60,565 bases of DNA from Thiothrix sp. (GTDB lineage: Bacteria; Pseudomonadota; Gammaproteobacteria; Thiotrichales; Thiotrichaceae): assembly GCA_020442915.1 (NCBI GenBank), contig JAGRJD010000018.1:1-60565 (forward strand), given 5' to 3'. Positions 24,765 to 34,015 of this stretch are shown here, in pieces; the first letter of the stretch is position 1; each line of letters begins with the position of its first letter. The translations under genes and the position numbers were made by a program. The notes under the pieces are model-generated. The model worked only from the letters and a program-made list of their open reading frames with translations, did not search any database and was not told the DNA's origin.

Positions 24765-27700
24765 ATGACCCAGTTCGTACACCTGCGCCTGCATACCGAA
24801 TACTCACTCCTTGACAGTACCATCCGCATCAAGCCACTGATGAAAGCGGTGGAAAAGGCCGGTATGGGTGCCATTGCCATGACCGACCTGAACAATTTTT
24901 TCGGGCTGGTGAAGTTCTACAAGGCCGCCATGAGCCAGGGCGTCAAGCCGGTATTCGGTCTGGATGTGCAGTGGCTGGAACCTGGTAACCCGGACCTGTA
25001 CCACATGATCCTGCTGTGTCAGAACAATACCGGTTATCGCAACCTCACCCGTCTGATTTCACGTGCCTATACCCAGGGCCAGCACAACGGCGTGGTCCGT
25101 GTGGAGAAAAGCTGGATTGCCGAATTCAGTGAAGGGGTGATTGCACTGTCAGGCGGACGGGACGGGGATATCGGTCAGTTGCTGCTGGCCGGGCATGCAC
25201 AGCAGGCTGCAGCACGGGCTGCCGAATGGCGTGAAGTCTTCCCGCGGCGCTATTACCTGGAATTGCAGCGCACCGGGCGTGACGGTGAGGAAGATTACCT
25301 GCACGCGGCGGTTACCCTGGCGATTGAACAACAGCTGCCGGTGGTGGCCACCAATGACGTGCGCTTTCTGGGCGAAGACGATTTCCCTACCCATGAGGCA
25401 CGGGTGTGCATTCGTGACGGCTATGTGCTGGCGGACAAAAACCGTCCCAGACGTTACAGTCCGCAACAATACCTGCGCACCCCGGAGGAAATGACCGAGC
25501 TGTTTGCCGACATTCCCTCGGCGCTGGAAAACACGGTCGAGATCGCCAGACGCTGCAATGTCACCCTCACGCTCGGCAGAAATTACCTGCCCCAGTTCCC
25601 GATTCCGGCGGGCATGACCGAGGCGGATTATTTCTGCCAGGTCGGGCGTGCAGGGCTGGAACAGCGTCTGGACTTTCTGTTCGGGCACCGGCATGCCCGT
25701 GGTACCCCTGAATTCGAGCGCCTGCGCCAACCTTATGATGAACGCCTGCAGATTGAGCTGGATGTCATCAACACCATGGGATTTCCCGGCTATTTCCTGA
25801 TCGTGGCCGACTTTATCCAGTGGGCCAAGGATAATGGCATTCCGGTGGGACCGGGGCGCGGCTCGGGAGCGGGTTCACTGGTGGCCTATGCCCTCAAGAT
25901 CACCGACCTGGATCCGCTGGAATATGACCTGCTGTTTGAGCGTTTTCTGAACCCGGAACGGGTTTCCATGCCCGACTTCGATATCGACTTCTGCATGGAC
26001 AACCGTGACAAGGTGATTGATTATGTGGCGCGTACCTATGGCCGCAATCAGGTGTCGCAGATCATCACTTTCGGCTCCATGGCTGCCAAGGCCGTGGTGC
26101 GTGATGTCGGGCGCGTGCTGGGGCATCCTTACGGCTTTGTGGACCGGATTGCCAAGCTGATTCCGTTTGAAGTCGGCATGACCCTGACCAAGGCACTGGA
26201 GGAGTCCGAGGACCTGAAAAGTGCGTATGAGGAAGAGGAAGTCAAGGCCCTGCTGGACCTGGCCCTGTCACTGGAGGGGTTGTCACGCAACGTCGGCAAG
26301 CATGCCGGCGGGGTGTTGATTTCGCCCTCGGACCTGACCGACTTCACCCCGATCTACTGCGAGGAAGGCGGTGGCGGTCTGGTATCCCAGTTTGACAAAG
26401 ATGATGTGGAAGCCGTGGGACTGGTCAAGTTCGACTTCCTGGGCCTGCGCAACCTTACCATCATTGACTGGGCACTGCAGACCATCAATGCCGCACGCAA
26501 ACGCGCAGACCAGCCGGAACTCGATATCAACCGTATCAGCCTGGAAGACAAGGCAGCCTTCGACCTGCTCAAGGCCCAGAAAACCACGGCTGTGTTCCAG
26601 CTCGAATCACGCGGCATGAAAGAGCTGATCAAGCGCCTGCAGCCGGATGTTTTTGAAGACATTATCGCACTGGTCGCCCTGTATCGCCCCGGCCCGCTGC
26701 AATCCGGCATGGTGGATGACTTCATCGACCGCAAGCACGGGCGTGCCAAGGTCGAATACCCGCACCCGGCCCTGGAACCGATCCTGAAACCGACTTACGG
26801 GGTGATTCTGTACCAGGAGCAGGTCATGCAGATTGCTCAGGTACTGGCCGGTTATACCCTGGGTGGTGCCGACATGCTGCGACGCGCCATGGGGAAAAAG
26901 AAACCTGAAGAAATGGCCAAGCAGCGCACCATTTTCATGGAAGGGGCGCAAAACAACAAGGTTGACCCGGATGTGGCCGGCTACATTTTCGACCTGATGG
27001 AAAAGTTCGCCGGTTACGGCTTCAACAAGTCGCACTCGGCGGCCTATGCCCTGGTCTCATTCCAGACTGCCTGGCTCAAGGCCCATTATCCGGCTGCATT
27101 CATGGCGGCGGTATTGTCGGCAGACATGGACAACACCGAAAAAGTCGTCACCCTGCTGGATGACTGCCGCCAGCTGGGGCTGACCGTGCTGCCACCGGAT
27201 GTGAACCAGTCACAGCATCCGTTCACTGTCGATGCACAGAACCGGATTGTTTACGGCCTGGGCGCAGTCAAAGGCGCAGGTGAAGCGGCGATCAGCGTGA
27301 TTCTGGAACACCGCCAACGGGAAGGCGACTTCACCTCACTGCTGGATTTCTGCCGCCGGGTCAGCTCCCAGAAAGTCAGTCGGCGCGTGATTGAAACCCT
27401 GATCCGGGCCGGGGTCATGGACAGCCTGTCCGGCACCCGCCAGGCCAAACTCGGCTACCTGCCCGAAGCCCTGCGCATGGCTGAACAGCACCTGCGTGAT
27501 CAGGGCAACGGACAGCGTGACCTGTTCGGGGGGGTGATTGCCGCCGTGGAAACCGAACAGCCCATGCCTGAACTGCCGGAGTGGCCGGAAAAGGAACGCC
27601 TGCGTCAGGAGAAGGAAACGCTGGGCCTGTACCTGACCGGACATCCGCTGAATGAGTACGAAGCCGAAATCCGGGCCGTGACCAGCAAGCGGCTGGTGGA

Positions 27701-28241
27701 ACTGACCGAAGACGATGGCAATCACCGCTACCAGAAAGAACCGGTACTGATTGCCGGGCTGGTGGCCGGGGTACGCACCCAGTTCACGGAACGGGGCAAG
27801 CGGGCATTCGTACAGCTGGATGACAAATCAGCTTATTATGAAATCATGATTTTCGCGGATGTGTTTGCCGAATACGGGCACCTGCTGGAAAAGGAAAATA
27901 CCGTGATCATCGAAGGGGTGCTGGACTCGGACATGCGTACCGGCAACCTGCGGCTGCGGGTCCAGAAAATTTACGACATGCAGGGCATGCGTGAACAGCG
28001 GCTGCGCAAACTCAGGCTTACCATTCATGGCGAACAGGCCCGCAACGACCTGCTGGAGCAGCTGATACGCCTGTTCGAGCCGGCAGAGGAAGCCTGCTAC
28101 CCTATCGGCATCAGCTACCGCAACCGGCAGGCGAGTGCGGAAATCCTGCTGGACCGCAAACTGTACATGCCGTTGCATGACAACAATTTACGTGAGTTGC
28201 GCCAGGTTTTGGGGCAAGATGCGGTACAGTTGATATTCTGA
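24765..28241 (+). CDS. dnaE: DNA polymerase III subunit alpha
   Basis: The catalytic subunit of the replicative polymerase, 1158 residues, almost the length of the E. coli protein (1160). The N-terminal PHP domain begins FVHLRLHTEYSLLDS. The palm has GPGRGSGAGSLVAYAL and the catalytic aspartates in MPDFDIDFCMDNRD; KHAGGVLISPSD, YQEQVMQIAQVLAGY and GYGFNKSHSAAYA follow. An OB fold (about 990-1070, VLIAGLVAGVRT) binds single-stranded DNA and the C-terminus binds tau. The product is the replicase core with epsilon and theta. No rnhB or accA flanks it, unlike E. coli. Confidence 0.98.
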   Translation: MTQFVHLRLHTEYSLLDSTIRIKPLMKAVEKAGMGAIAMTDLNNFFGLVKFYKAAMSQGVKPVFGLDVQWLEPGNPDLYHMILLCQNNTGYRNLTRLISRAYTQGQHNGVVRVEKSWIAEFSEGVIALSGGRDGDIGQLLLAGHAQQAAARAAEWREVFPRRYYLELQRTGRDGEEDYLHAAVTLAIEQQLPVVATNDVRFLGEDDFPTHEARVCIRDGYVLADKNRPRRYSPQQYLRTPEEMTELFADIPSALENTVEIARRCNVTLTLGRNYLPQFPIPAGMTEADYFCQVGRAGLEQRLDFLFGHRHARGTPEFERLRQPYDERLQIELDVINTMGFPGYFLIVADFIQWAKDNGIPVGPGRGSGAGSLVAYALKITDLDPLEYDLLFERFLNPERVSMPDFDIDFCMDNRDKVIDYVARTYGRNQVSQIITFGSMAAKAVVRDVGRVLGHPYGFVDRIAKLIPFEVGMTLTKALEESEDLKSAYEEEEVKALLDLALSLEGLSRNVGKHAGGVLISPSDLTDFTPIYCEEGGGGLVSQFDKDDVEAVGLVKFDFLGLRNLTIIDWALQTINAARKRADQPELDINRISLEDKAAFDLLKAQKTTAVFQLESRGMKELIKRLQPDVFEDIIALVALYRPGPLQSGMVDDFIDRKHGRAKVEYPHPALEPILKPTYGVILYQEQVMQIAQVLAGYTLGGADMLRRAMGKKKPEEMAKQRTIFMEGAQNNKVDPDVAGYIFDLMEKFAGYGFNKSHSAAYALVSFQTAWLKAHYPAAFMAAVLSADMDNTEKVVTLLDDCRQLGLTVLPPDVNQSQHPFTVDAQNRIVYGLGAVKGAGEAAISVILEHRQREGDFTSLLDFCRRVSSQKVSRRVIETLIRAGVMDSLSGTRQAKLGYLPEALRMAEQHLRDQGNGQRDLFGGVIAAVETEQPMPELPEWPEKERLRQEKETLGLYLTGHPLNEYEAEIRAVTSKRLVELTEDDGNHRYQKEPVLIAGLVAGVRTQFTERGKRAFVQLDDKSAYYEIMIFADVFAEYGHLLEKENTVIIEGVLDSDMRTGNLRLRVQKIYDMQGMREQRLRKLRLTIHGEQARNDLLEQLIRLFEPAEEACYPIGISYRNRQASAEILLDRKLYMPLHDNNLRELRQVLGQDAVQLIF

Positions 28242-28317
28242 GCCGGGCCAGCGCTGTTTGGCTGTCCGTCCGGCTGACATTTGATGCAACTGATGCAACG
28301 AGGCAGAACCGGTTTTC

Positions 28318-28866
28318 ATGCGGGAACAGATACCCAACATCATCACCTCAGCACGTATCCTGGCTGTTGCCCCCCTGTGCTGGCTGCTATGGCACGAAGC
28401 CTGGGAGCCGGCTCTGGCCATCCTGGTCGTGGCAGCGCTTAGTGATGGACTGGATGGCTTTCTGGCGCGTTATTTCGGCTGGCGCTCACGTCTGGGGGCA
28501 CTGCTGGACCCGCTGGCCGACAAGCTGTTCATTGTCTCCATCACCCTGGTGTTCGGGCTCAGGGGGCACCTGCCCGGCTGGCTGGTCGGAATGATCCTGA
28601 TACGTGACGTCATCATTCTGGGTGGTGCGCTGGCCTGGTGGCATCTGCACCGGACCCTGGAAATGAAGCCCCTGTTCATCAGCAAGGTGAATACCGCCCT
28701 GCAGCTGTTGCTGCTGGCCGTCACACTGGTACAGGTGGCCTTTTATCCGCTGCCACCCGTGATCATGACCGGCCTGTACTGGCTGGTCGGCATTACCACT
28801 GTCCTCAGCGGCAGCGCCTACGTGCTGCTCTGGAGCCTGCGGGCAATCAGGAGTCCCCCCCCTTGA
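28318..28866 (+). CDS. pgsA: CDP-alcohol phosphatidyltransferase (PgsA-like)
   Basis: A 182-residue inner-membrane enzyme, probably phosphatidylglycerophosphate synthase, joining CDP-diacylglycerol and glycerol-3-phosphate. The CDP-alcohol signature D-x2-DG-x2-AR-x8-G-x3-D-x3-D is complete in SDGLDGFLAR through LLDPLADK. NIITSARI opens the protein and about five hydrophobic segments are visible. Context (AI-2E permease and hda after it) is common in gammaproteobacteria. The related cardiolipin-synthase-type enzymes share this signature, so exact substrate is inferred. Its stop overlaps the next gene by TTGA. Confidence 0.85.
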   Translation: MREQIPNIITSARILAVAPLCWLLWHEAWEPALAILVVAALSDGLDGFLARYFGWRSRLGALLDPLADKLFIVSITLVFGLRGHLPGWLVGMILIRDVIILGGALAWWHLHRTLEMKPLFISKVNTALQLLLLAVTLVQVAFYPLPPVIMTGLYWLVGITTVLSGSAYVLLWSLRAIRSPPP

Positions 28867-29963
28867 ACATTGACGGACGATTCTGGTTCTGGCTGCTGAC
28901 AGCCATCACCTTCTTCGCGCTGGTTTACCTGTTGTCCCCGATCCTGATGCCTTTTCTGGTCGGGGGACTGCTCGCCTACCTGTGCGATCCACTCGCCGAC
29001 CGTCTGGAAGCCCGCAAACTTTCGCGGACCATGGCCGTGGTGATCGTGTTCAGCGGCTTTTCCCTGCTCCTGCTGTTGCTCCTGCTGCTGCTGGTTCCCC
29101 TGCTGGAGTCCCAGATCACCCGCTTTCTGGCGGTCTGGCCCGAATACCTGCAGCGCACCGCCGATACCGTCGACCCGGTGCTGAAGAGCTCTTTCGGACT
29201 GGATGCCAGCTTTCTGCAGCTGGATACGCTCAGGGACCTGATCTCCTCACACTGGAAGGAAACCGGCGGCTTGCTGCGCAGTACCATCACCGCCCTGTCC
29301 AAATCCGGCGTCGCCGTGCTGGGCTGGGTGGCCAACCTGGCCCTGATTCCGGTGATCATGTTTTACCTGCTGCGCGACTGGGACCGGCTGGTGGCCTATC
29401 TGCGGGATCTGCTGCCACGCCAGATCGAACCGGTGGTCTCCGCACTGGCGCATGAATCCGACGAAATGCTGGGAGCCTTCCTGCGGGGTCAGGTCATGGT
29501 CATGCTGGCCCTGAGCATTCTGTACTCCACCGGATTATGGCTGGCGGGACTGGACTTCGCCCTGCTGATCGGCATCATTGCCGGGCTGGTGAGCTTTGTT
29601 CCTTATCTGGGGCTGATCACCGGCGTCAGTATTGCCGGGCTGGCGGTGCTGTTTCAGACCCAGGACCCGTTCCAGTTCCTGTGGGTATTTGCCGTCTTCG
29701 GAGTGGCCCAGGCCATTGAGGGCTCGATCCTGACGCCCACCCTGGTGGGTGAGCGTATCGGCCTGCACCCGGTCACGGTGATTTTTGCCGTCTTGGCCGG
29801 GGGGCAACTGTTCGGCTTTTTCGGGATACTGGTTGCGTTACCGGTTGCAGCGGTGCTGGCAGTCATCCTGCGCCACCTGCATGACTCCTACAAGCAGAGC
29901 CAGATCTACAGCCTGCAGGCGCCCGAAGCGGCTACGGACAGCAATGAGGATGAAACGCCATGA
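28863..29963 (+). CDS. AI-2E family transporter (PerM-like)
   Basis: A 366-residue polytopic inner-membrane protein of the AI-2E/PerM family, with N-terminal helices (FWFWLLTAITFFALVYLLSPILMPFLVGGLLAYL) and seven to eight segments in all. The family loops P-x-L-x-E-x-x-I-GLHP and PYLGLITG are present. The start is TTG, overlapping the pgsA stop as TTGA, with AGGAG nine bases upstream; the first ATG lies inside a membrane segment, so the TTG is well supported. The substrate is unknown. In this neighbourhood such genes precede hda, and the stop overlaps hda as ATGA. Confidence 0.9.
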   Translation: MNIDGRFWFWLLTAITFFALVYLLSPILMPFLVGGLLAYLCDPLADRLEARKLSRTMAVVIVFSGFSLLLLLLLLLLVPLLESQITRFLAVWPEYLQRTADTVDPVLKSSFGLDASFLQLDTLRDLISSHWKETGGLLRSTITALSKSGVAVLGWVANLALIPVIMFYLLRDWDRLVAYLRDLLPRQIEPVVSALAHESDEMLGAFLRGQVMVMLALSILYSTGLWLAGLDFALLIGIIAGLVSFVPYLGLITGVSIAGLAVLFQTQDPFQFLWVFAVFGVAQAIEGSILTPTLVGERIGLHPVTVIFAVLAGGQLFGFFGILVALPVAAVLAVILRHLHDSYKQSQIYSLQAPEAATDSNEDETP

Positions 29964-30670
29964 TGCAACTGGCCCTGAGCATCGGCCTGAACGACGGCTT
30001 TGAATTTGATTCCTTCTACCCCAAGCGTGGTAACGAAGACCTGCTGGCATTGTTGAACGCACCGTTCTGGAACACCTGGCCCCAGATATTCCTGCACGGC
30101 AGCAGTGCCAGCGGCAAATCCCATCTGCTGCAGGCCAGTGCCTGTCTGGCCCAGCTGCAGGGCGAACGGGTCAGTTACCTGCCCCTGCGTGAACTCAGGC
30201 GTTACGGTACGGGCGTGCTGGAAGGCCTGGAAAACACCCGGCTGCTGGCGCTGGACGATATCGATGCCGTCATGGGAGAGCCGGCCTGGGAGGAAGCACT
30301 GTTTCACCTCATCAATCAGCGCCGTCAGGACAGTCAGTCAACCCTGCTGTCTGCCACCCTCAATCCGCACCAGCTGGAAAGCCGCCTGCCGGACCTGGCT
30401 TCACGCCTGTTGTGGGGACCGATCTACCGCCTGCATGCACTTGATGAAGCAGAAGCGCTGGAAACTTTCCGGCTGCGGGCCCTGAAGCGGGGTTTTGAGC
30501 TGCCGGACTACCTGCTGCGTTACATTCACCGGCATTTTCCGCGTGACATCCGTTCCATGATGCAGCTGCTGGAACGGCTGGATGCCACCTCCCGCACCAG
30601 CGGGCGCAGAATCACCCGTAATCTGGTGCAGGAAATGGCTCCCGCAGCCGGACATCATCAACCGGGCTGA
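29960..30670 (+). CDS. hda: DnaA regulatory inactivator Hda
   Basis: A 236-residue AAA+ protein that, bound to the sliding clamp, stimulates ATP hydrolysis by DnaA after initiation. The N-terminal QLALSIGL is the clamp-binding motif, Walker A is GSSASGKSHLL and Walker B LLALDDIDAV. SRLLWGPIYRL and the C-terminal FPRDIRSMMQLLERLD are as in DnaA domain III. Two adjacent ATG codons open it. It is coupled to the permease by ATGA. Confidence 0.94.
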   Translation: MMQLALSIGLNDGFEFDSFYPKRGNEDLLALLNAPFWNTWPQIFLHGSSASGKSHLLQASACLAQLQGERVSYLPLRELRRYGTGVLEGLENTRLLALDDIDAVMGEPAWEEALFHLINQRRQDSQSTLLSATLNPHQLESRLPDLASRLLWGPIYRLHALDEAEALETFRLRALKRGFELPDYLLRYIHRHFPRDIRSMMQLLERLDATSRTSGRRITRNLVQEMAPAAGHHQPG

Positions 30671-30678
30671 ACGGAAAA

Positions 30679-30867
30679 TCAGTCATCCATCAGAAAATCG
30701 TCATCAAACACATCCTTGAGACGCTGTTCCAAGGCCTTTTTTTCCAGATAGTCTTCGATATTGCGCCGGATCACGTGCGGTTTGGCTTTTTTCTCTGCCA
30801 CTTCGTGCAGTACCAGGTCATTATCAAAATCGTCCAGGCCAAAATTATTGTTGTTATTGTCAAGCAT
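30679..30867 (-). CDS. Small acidic protein, PA3496-like
   Basis: A 62-residue, strongly acidic cytosolic protein. An Asn-rich start (MLDNNNNN) and DDFDND stretch lead to a basic helical core (RRNIEDYLEKKALEQRLKDVF) and end DDDFLMDD. The core with arginine pair, E-D/L-L-E-x-K-x-L-x-x-L and acidic end resembles the PA3496 family assigned to envelope integrity in Pseudomonas; the match is short. Convergent with hda. A TATACT -10-like box lies 50 bases upstream. Confidence 0.55.
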   Translation of the reverse strand: MLDNNNNNFGLDDFDNDLVLHEVAEKKAKPHVIRRNIEDYLEKKALEQRLKDVFDDDFLMDD

Positions 30868-31320
30868 CTTGTCGATCCTCAGGGTTATTCTGGTTTTATT
30901 ATTGACAGCTCCGAGTATAGGCTGGAGTAGATGAATTTTTGCTTACTGCAATCCTTCCTCTCCCTCCGATCAGACAGGCTGAAAAAACAATAACTTGTCT
31001 CTGATAGCAAGGGGCTGCCGCTTCCCGTAACCGGAATGTGGACATGGCATCATCATTCCGGCCACTCCTCCGATGCTAGCTCCAAGTCCGGCATTTCGTC
31101 AAAAGCCGGAGTGACCAAGGGTAATGTCCGGAATTGCGGGGCCAGATCAGTCCACTTCTATCATCCCACCCTGACTCAGGGGAACGCCTGCACCACTTGC
31201 CCGGGTTCGCCCATTTTGAAAACAATCCCTCCCGCCCTGCTGCCGGATGGGCTATTATCCGGTTTGTTCAGGTGCTGTCCGGTCCAGTATCGTTTCCTGT
31301 CCCCAACAAGGAGCCTTGCC
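30868..31320. other. Intergenic region, 453 bases
   Basis: Divergent gap between the small acidic gene and the DUF883 gene. It is AT-rich at its left end, with TATACT on the minus strand near 30917 (forward AGTATA). Around 31090-31115 there is a CCGGC/GCCGG stem-loop. The plus-strand frame entering the DUF883 gene runs from 31036, but its first 95 codons show no family similarity and the AAGGAG site is at 31306-31311. I see no other gene. Confidence 0.5.
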
Positions 31321-31665
31321 ATGGCGACCACGAAAACCAATACCTCACCCAAAACCGATGAAACTGCTGATGCCGAACTGCGCCGGGAGCTTGATGCGCT
31401 GCGCGACATGGTGAGTGAACTGCTGGAGGAATTCAGGGGCGACAGGGAAGGCCCTGCGCAGCAGGTGGAGCAGCTCAAGGCACAGCTGGAAAACTACCAG
31501 GGCAAGGCGGAACAAAAACTGCATGACGCTTATGATGCCGGTGCCGCCCGGCTAGATGACGTGGGTGAACTGATCCGCCGCAATCCCCTGACCAGCCTGG
31601 CGCTGGCTTTTGGCGCGGGTTATCTGCTGTCCCGCCTGCTGGGTGGTGGCAAAGACCGTTCATGA
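31321..31665 (+). CDS. DUF883 (ElaB/YqjD-like) ribosome-binding membrane protein
   Basis: A 114-residue protein: a charged coiled coil (about 18-80), then an RRNPLTSLALAFGAGYLLSRLLGG C-tail. The RRNP-x-x-S-L-A-x-A-x-G-x-G motif and single C-terminal membrane helix are the DUF883 signature. In E. coli, ElaB/YqjD/YgaM associate with ribosomes at the inner membrane in stationary phase. AAGGAG lies nine bases before the ATG. Overlaps the next gene by ATGA. Confidence 0.88.
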   Translation: MATTKTNTSPKTDETADAELRRELDALRDMVSELLEEFRGDREGPAQQVEQLKAQLENYQGKAEQKLHDAYDAGAARLDDVGELIRRNPLTSLALAFGAGYLLSRLLGGGKDRS

Positions 31666-31958
31666 GGGCACTGACCGAGGCCATCATCAGCCTGTTTGAT
31701 CTGGCCGAGGCGGAAGGCAGGCTGTTGCAGCGCCGGTTGCTGCAGACCCTGGTGGTTGCCCTGCTGATGCTGATGGCAACCCTGATGGCCATGGGGGCCG
31801 CCATCCTGTTCATGGCGGCCCTCTACCAGTTTCTGATCACTTTCTGGCAACCATTCCTGACCCTGATCGCGGTCGGGAGCGCATGCCTGTTACTTGCAGG
31901 AGTCCTGTTATGGAGCGCCCGCTACGTTCACACCCGCAACCGGAACAAACCGGTTTAG
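31662..31958 (+). CDS. Phage holin family protein (YqjE-like)
   Basis: A 98-residue membrane protein with two strong helices (about 29-55 and 63-87: LVVALLMLMATLMAMGAAILF and FLTLIAVGSACLLLAGVLLW). The preceding amphipathic helix (ISLFDLAEAEGRLLQRR) matches the YqjE group, which Pfam places with Holin_3-like proteins although it is chromosomal and not phage-borne. It is coupled to the DUF883 gene, as yqjE follows yqjD in E. coli. Confidence 0.85.
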   Translation: MRALTEAIISLFDLAEAEGRLLQRRLLQTLVVALLMLMATLMAMGAAILFMAALYQFLITFWQPFLTLIAVGSACLLLAGVLLWSARYVHTRNRNKPV

Positions 31959-32179
31959 AAACCGCTCGGGAAACCAGTGTGGAGTCCCGCGTAACAGCGG
32001 CCAAACAGCGCCTGCGGGCCGCTTCCGGACAGGTTGATTATTTCAGACCCATCCGGGAGCGCCCGCTCACCTTTGCCGGGGCGGCCTTTGTCGCCGGCCT
32101 GCTCTGGAAGCGTCTGAGCCGGCATGATCTCACGCCGGGAATGCTGACGCTGGCAGCACAGCTGCTCCGAAAGCTCTGA
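31910..32179 (+). CDS. Small hypothetical protein in the yqjK position
   Basis: An 89-residue basic protein overlapping the end of the YqjE-like gene by 49 bases in another frame; AGGAG eight bases before the ATG supports translation. The C-terminal half has a weakly hydrophobic stretch (PLTFAGAAFVAGLLWKRLS). Position and size recall YqjK, but the sequence similarity is too low to be sure. Confidence 0.6.
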   Translation: MERPLRSHPQPEQTGLETARETSVESRVTAAKQRLRAASGQVDYFRPIRERPLTFAGAAFVAGLLWKRLSRHDLTPGMLTLAAQLLRKL

Positions 32180-32191
32180 CCGGGATAACAC

Positions 32192-33574
32192 ATGGCATCC
32201 GTACTCCTGACAATGCGTCAACTGATAGCGGGCACCTGTCTGCTGGGGCTGTTACTGCTGGCACCGGCACCGGTAACGGCTGAAGACCCGATCATGAACC
32301 TGCTGACCGGCCAGCAGGACACCAACGTGGCGGAAACCGACAAGGTCATCACCACCGACAGCACTGCCCAGAGTGACCAGAAAATCCGTAAACGCCTGCA
32401 GGACATCTTTGCCGAGCTGGAGGACATGAAGGCCATCCGCATCCGGGTCAACAAAGGGGTGGTGACACTGACCGGGGAAATCGGCTCCGGTGCCATCGAA
32501 GACAAGGCCCTGCAGTTTGCACGCCAGGTCGAGGGCGTAGTCGAGGTTGAAAACCAGCTGATCATCAACCGCAGCCTGCGCACTCGGCTGGAACGGCTCG
32601 GCACCCGGCTGCTGGATACGGGCCAGCAGGCACTCACCGGCCTGCCGCTGTTTCTGCTGGCGCTGCTGGTGCTGATACTGTTCTGGCTGCTGGGGCGCTG
32701 GCTGTCCCACCGTCAGGGCCTGTTCCGGCGTCTGAGCCCGAACTATTTCATCGCCAATCTGCTGGGCCAGATCGTGCACCTGATGTTCATCATGACCGGT
32801 GTGGTACTGGCCCTGAGCCTGCTGGATGCCACGGCCCTGCTCGGCACCATTCTGGGCGCAGCAGGGATTTTCGGCCTCGCGGTCGGTTTCGCGGTGCGCG
32901 ATACCGTGGAAAACTACATTGCCAGCATCCTGCTCAGCGTGCGCAACCCCTTTGAGGTTAACGACTTCGTGAACATCGACGGTTTCGAGGGCAGTGTCGC
33001 CAGCCTCAACTCGCGTGCCACCATCCTGATCTCCCCGGACGGCAACCACATCCGCATTCCCAACGCCACGGTGTTCAAGGCCGTCATCACCAATTTCACC
33101 CGCCATCCGGAACGGCGCTTCCAGTTTGATGTCGGTGTGGATACCGGCCAGAACCTGCTCACTACCCAGACCCTGGCACTGGAAACGCTGCAGAACCTGC
33201 CCGGCGTGCTGCAGGAGCCCAGACCCCAGGTGCTGATTGAAGCGCTCGGGGATTCCAATGTGTTGTTGCGGGTTTTTGCCTGGGTTGACCAGCGCCATTA
33301 CAATTTCGGCAAGGTACGCAGTGAGGCCATCCGGTGTGTCAAGCAGGCATTCGACCAGGCCGGCATCGTCATGCCCGAGCCGATCTACAACCTGCGCATC
33401 AACCGCCAGACAGACCCGCACCCCACCGGACAGCTGCCACCGCCTGCTCCGACACCACAGAGCCGTGCGGTGCAGGATGTCAGTGTTGATCACACCATTG
33501 AACAGAAGGTGCTGGAAGAGCAGGAAGCCAGTGACTCGGAAAACCTGCTGGACCCGGAGCGCCCCAGGGAATAG
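32192..33574 (+). CDS. BON-domain mechanosensitive channel (MscS family)
   Basis: A 460-residue inner-membrane channel. A signal/anchor helix (LIAGTCLLGLLLLAPAP) precedes a periplasmic BON domain (about 65-125, VRVNKGVVTLTGEI and EGVVEVENQL). Three membrane helices follow (about 150-255). The pore helix and vestibule have LLGTILGAAGIFGLAVGFAVRDTVENY and NPFEVNDFVNIDGFEGSV, then IPNATVF. The C-terminal cytosolic domain ends in a Pro/Glu-rich tail. BON-MscS proteins are a known architecture, relieving osmotic downshock. It shares the stress-type neighbourhood of DUF883 and YqjE genes. Confidence 0.92.
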   Translation: MASVLLTMRQLIAGTCLLGLLLLAPAPVTAEDPIMNLLTGQQDTNVAETDKVITTDSTAQSDQKIRKRLQDIFAELEDMKAIRIRVNKGVVTLTGEIGSGAIEDKALQFARQVEGVVEVENQLIINRSLRTRLERLGTRLLDTGQQALTGLPLFLLALLVLILFWLLGRWLSHRQGLFRRLSPNYFIANLLGQIVHLMFIMTGVVLALSLLDATALLGTILGAAGIFGLAVGFAVRDTVENYIASILLSVRNPFEVNDFVNIDGFEGSVASLNSRATILISPDGNHIRIPNATVFKAVITNFTRHPERRFQFDVGVDTGQNLLTTQTLALETLQNLPGVLQEPRPQVLIEALGDSNVLLRVFAWVDQRHYNFGKVRSEAIRCVKQAFDQAGIVMPEPIYNLRINRQTDPHPTGQLPPPAPTPQSRAVQDVSVDHTIEQKVLEEQEASDSENLLDPERPRE

Positions 33575-33661
33575 CAGGAACCCAGTCCGACATCAACCCA
33601 GGCTGCCGCGCAAGCGGGCGACCTGATGATACCCCCCGACAAACCCGGCAAGGAGAAGACC

Positions 33662-33997
33662 ATGATCCGGTTTGAAAGCAAGACAGGTGCCTCTGTCACC
33701 ATGTTTGACAAGGATGCGGCAGCCATGCTGCGCATGATGAGCCACAGCGGCACCATTCCCAGTGCCATCCGGGCGGAAAACATTCCTGCCGCCCTCGCCA
33801 GTCTGGAGCAGCACCTGCAGGCAGCGGCTGCCGAAGCCGGCCAGCAGGATTCCAAAGCCGGTGCTGCTGACGGGGACGACGGAAACAAAGCCGGCATAAG
33901 CCTGCAGACCAGAGCCTACCCGCTGCTGGAGCTGCTCAGGGCGGCGGTGGCCAGACAGGAAACCGTCATGTGGGATCACGACCATTCGGTCGTCTGA
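33662..33997 (+). CDS. DUF1840 domain-containing protein
   Basis: A 111-residue cytosolic protein. F-x-S-K-x-G-A-S-V-T-MF at the start, an I-P-x-A-L-x-x-L helix and the C-terminal L-x-x-R-A-YPLLELL with VMWD are DUF1840 features; function unknown. AAGGAG eight bases before the ATG selects this start over an ATG at 33626. The middle is an Ala/Gly/Asp-rich linker. Confidence 0.8.
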   Translation: MIRFESKTGASVTMFDKDAAAMLRMMSHSGTIPSAIRAENIPAALASLEQHLQAAAAEAGQQDSKAGAADGDDGNKAGISLQTRAYPLLELLRAAVARQETVMWDHDHSVV

Positions 33998-34015
33998 AAC
34001 CAGGGAGCCACCATC

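Noticed and set aside
28850..28862. Run of cytosines as a phase-variation tract
   Set aside because: The tract ends the pgsA coding frame and forms the spacer of the next ribosome site; a length change would alter only the last codons, and there is no sign of switching.
31662..31958. Holin-family protein as evidence of a prophage
   Set aside because: The gene is in a conserved chromosomal yqjD-yqjE-like set and no phage gene is present nearby.
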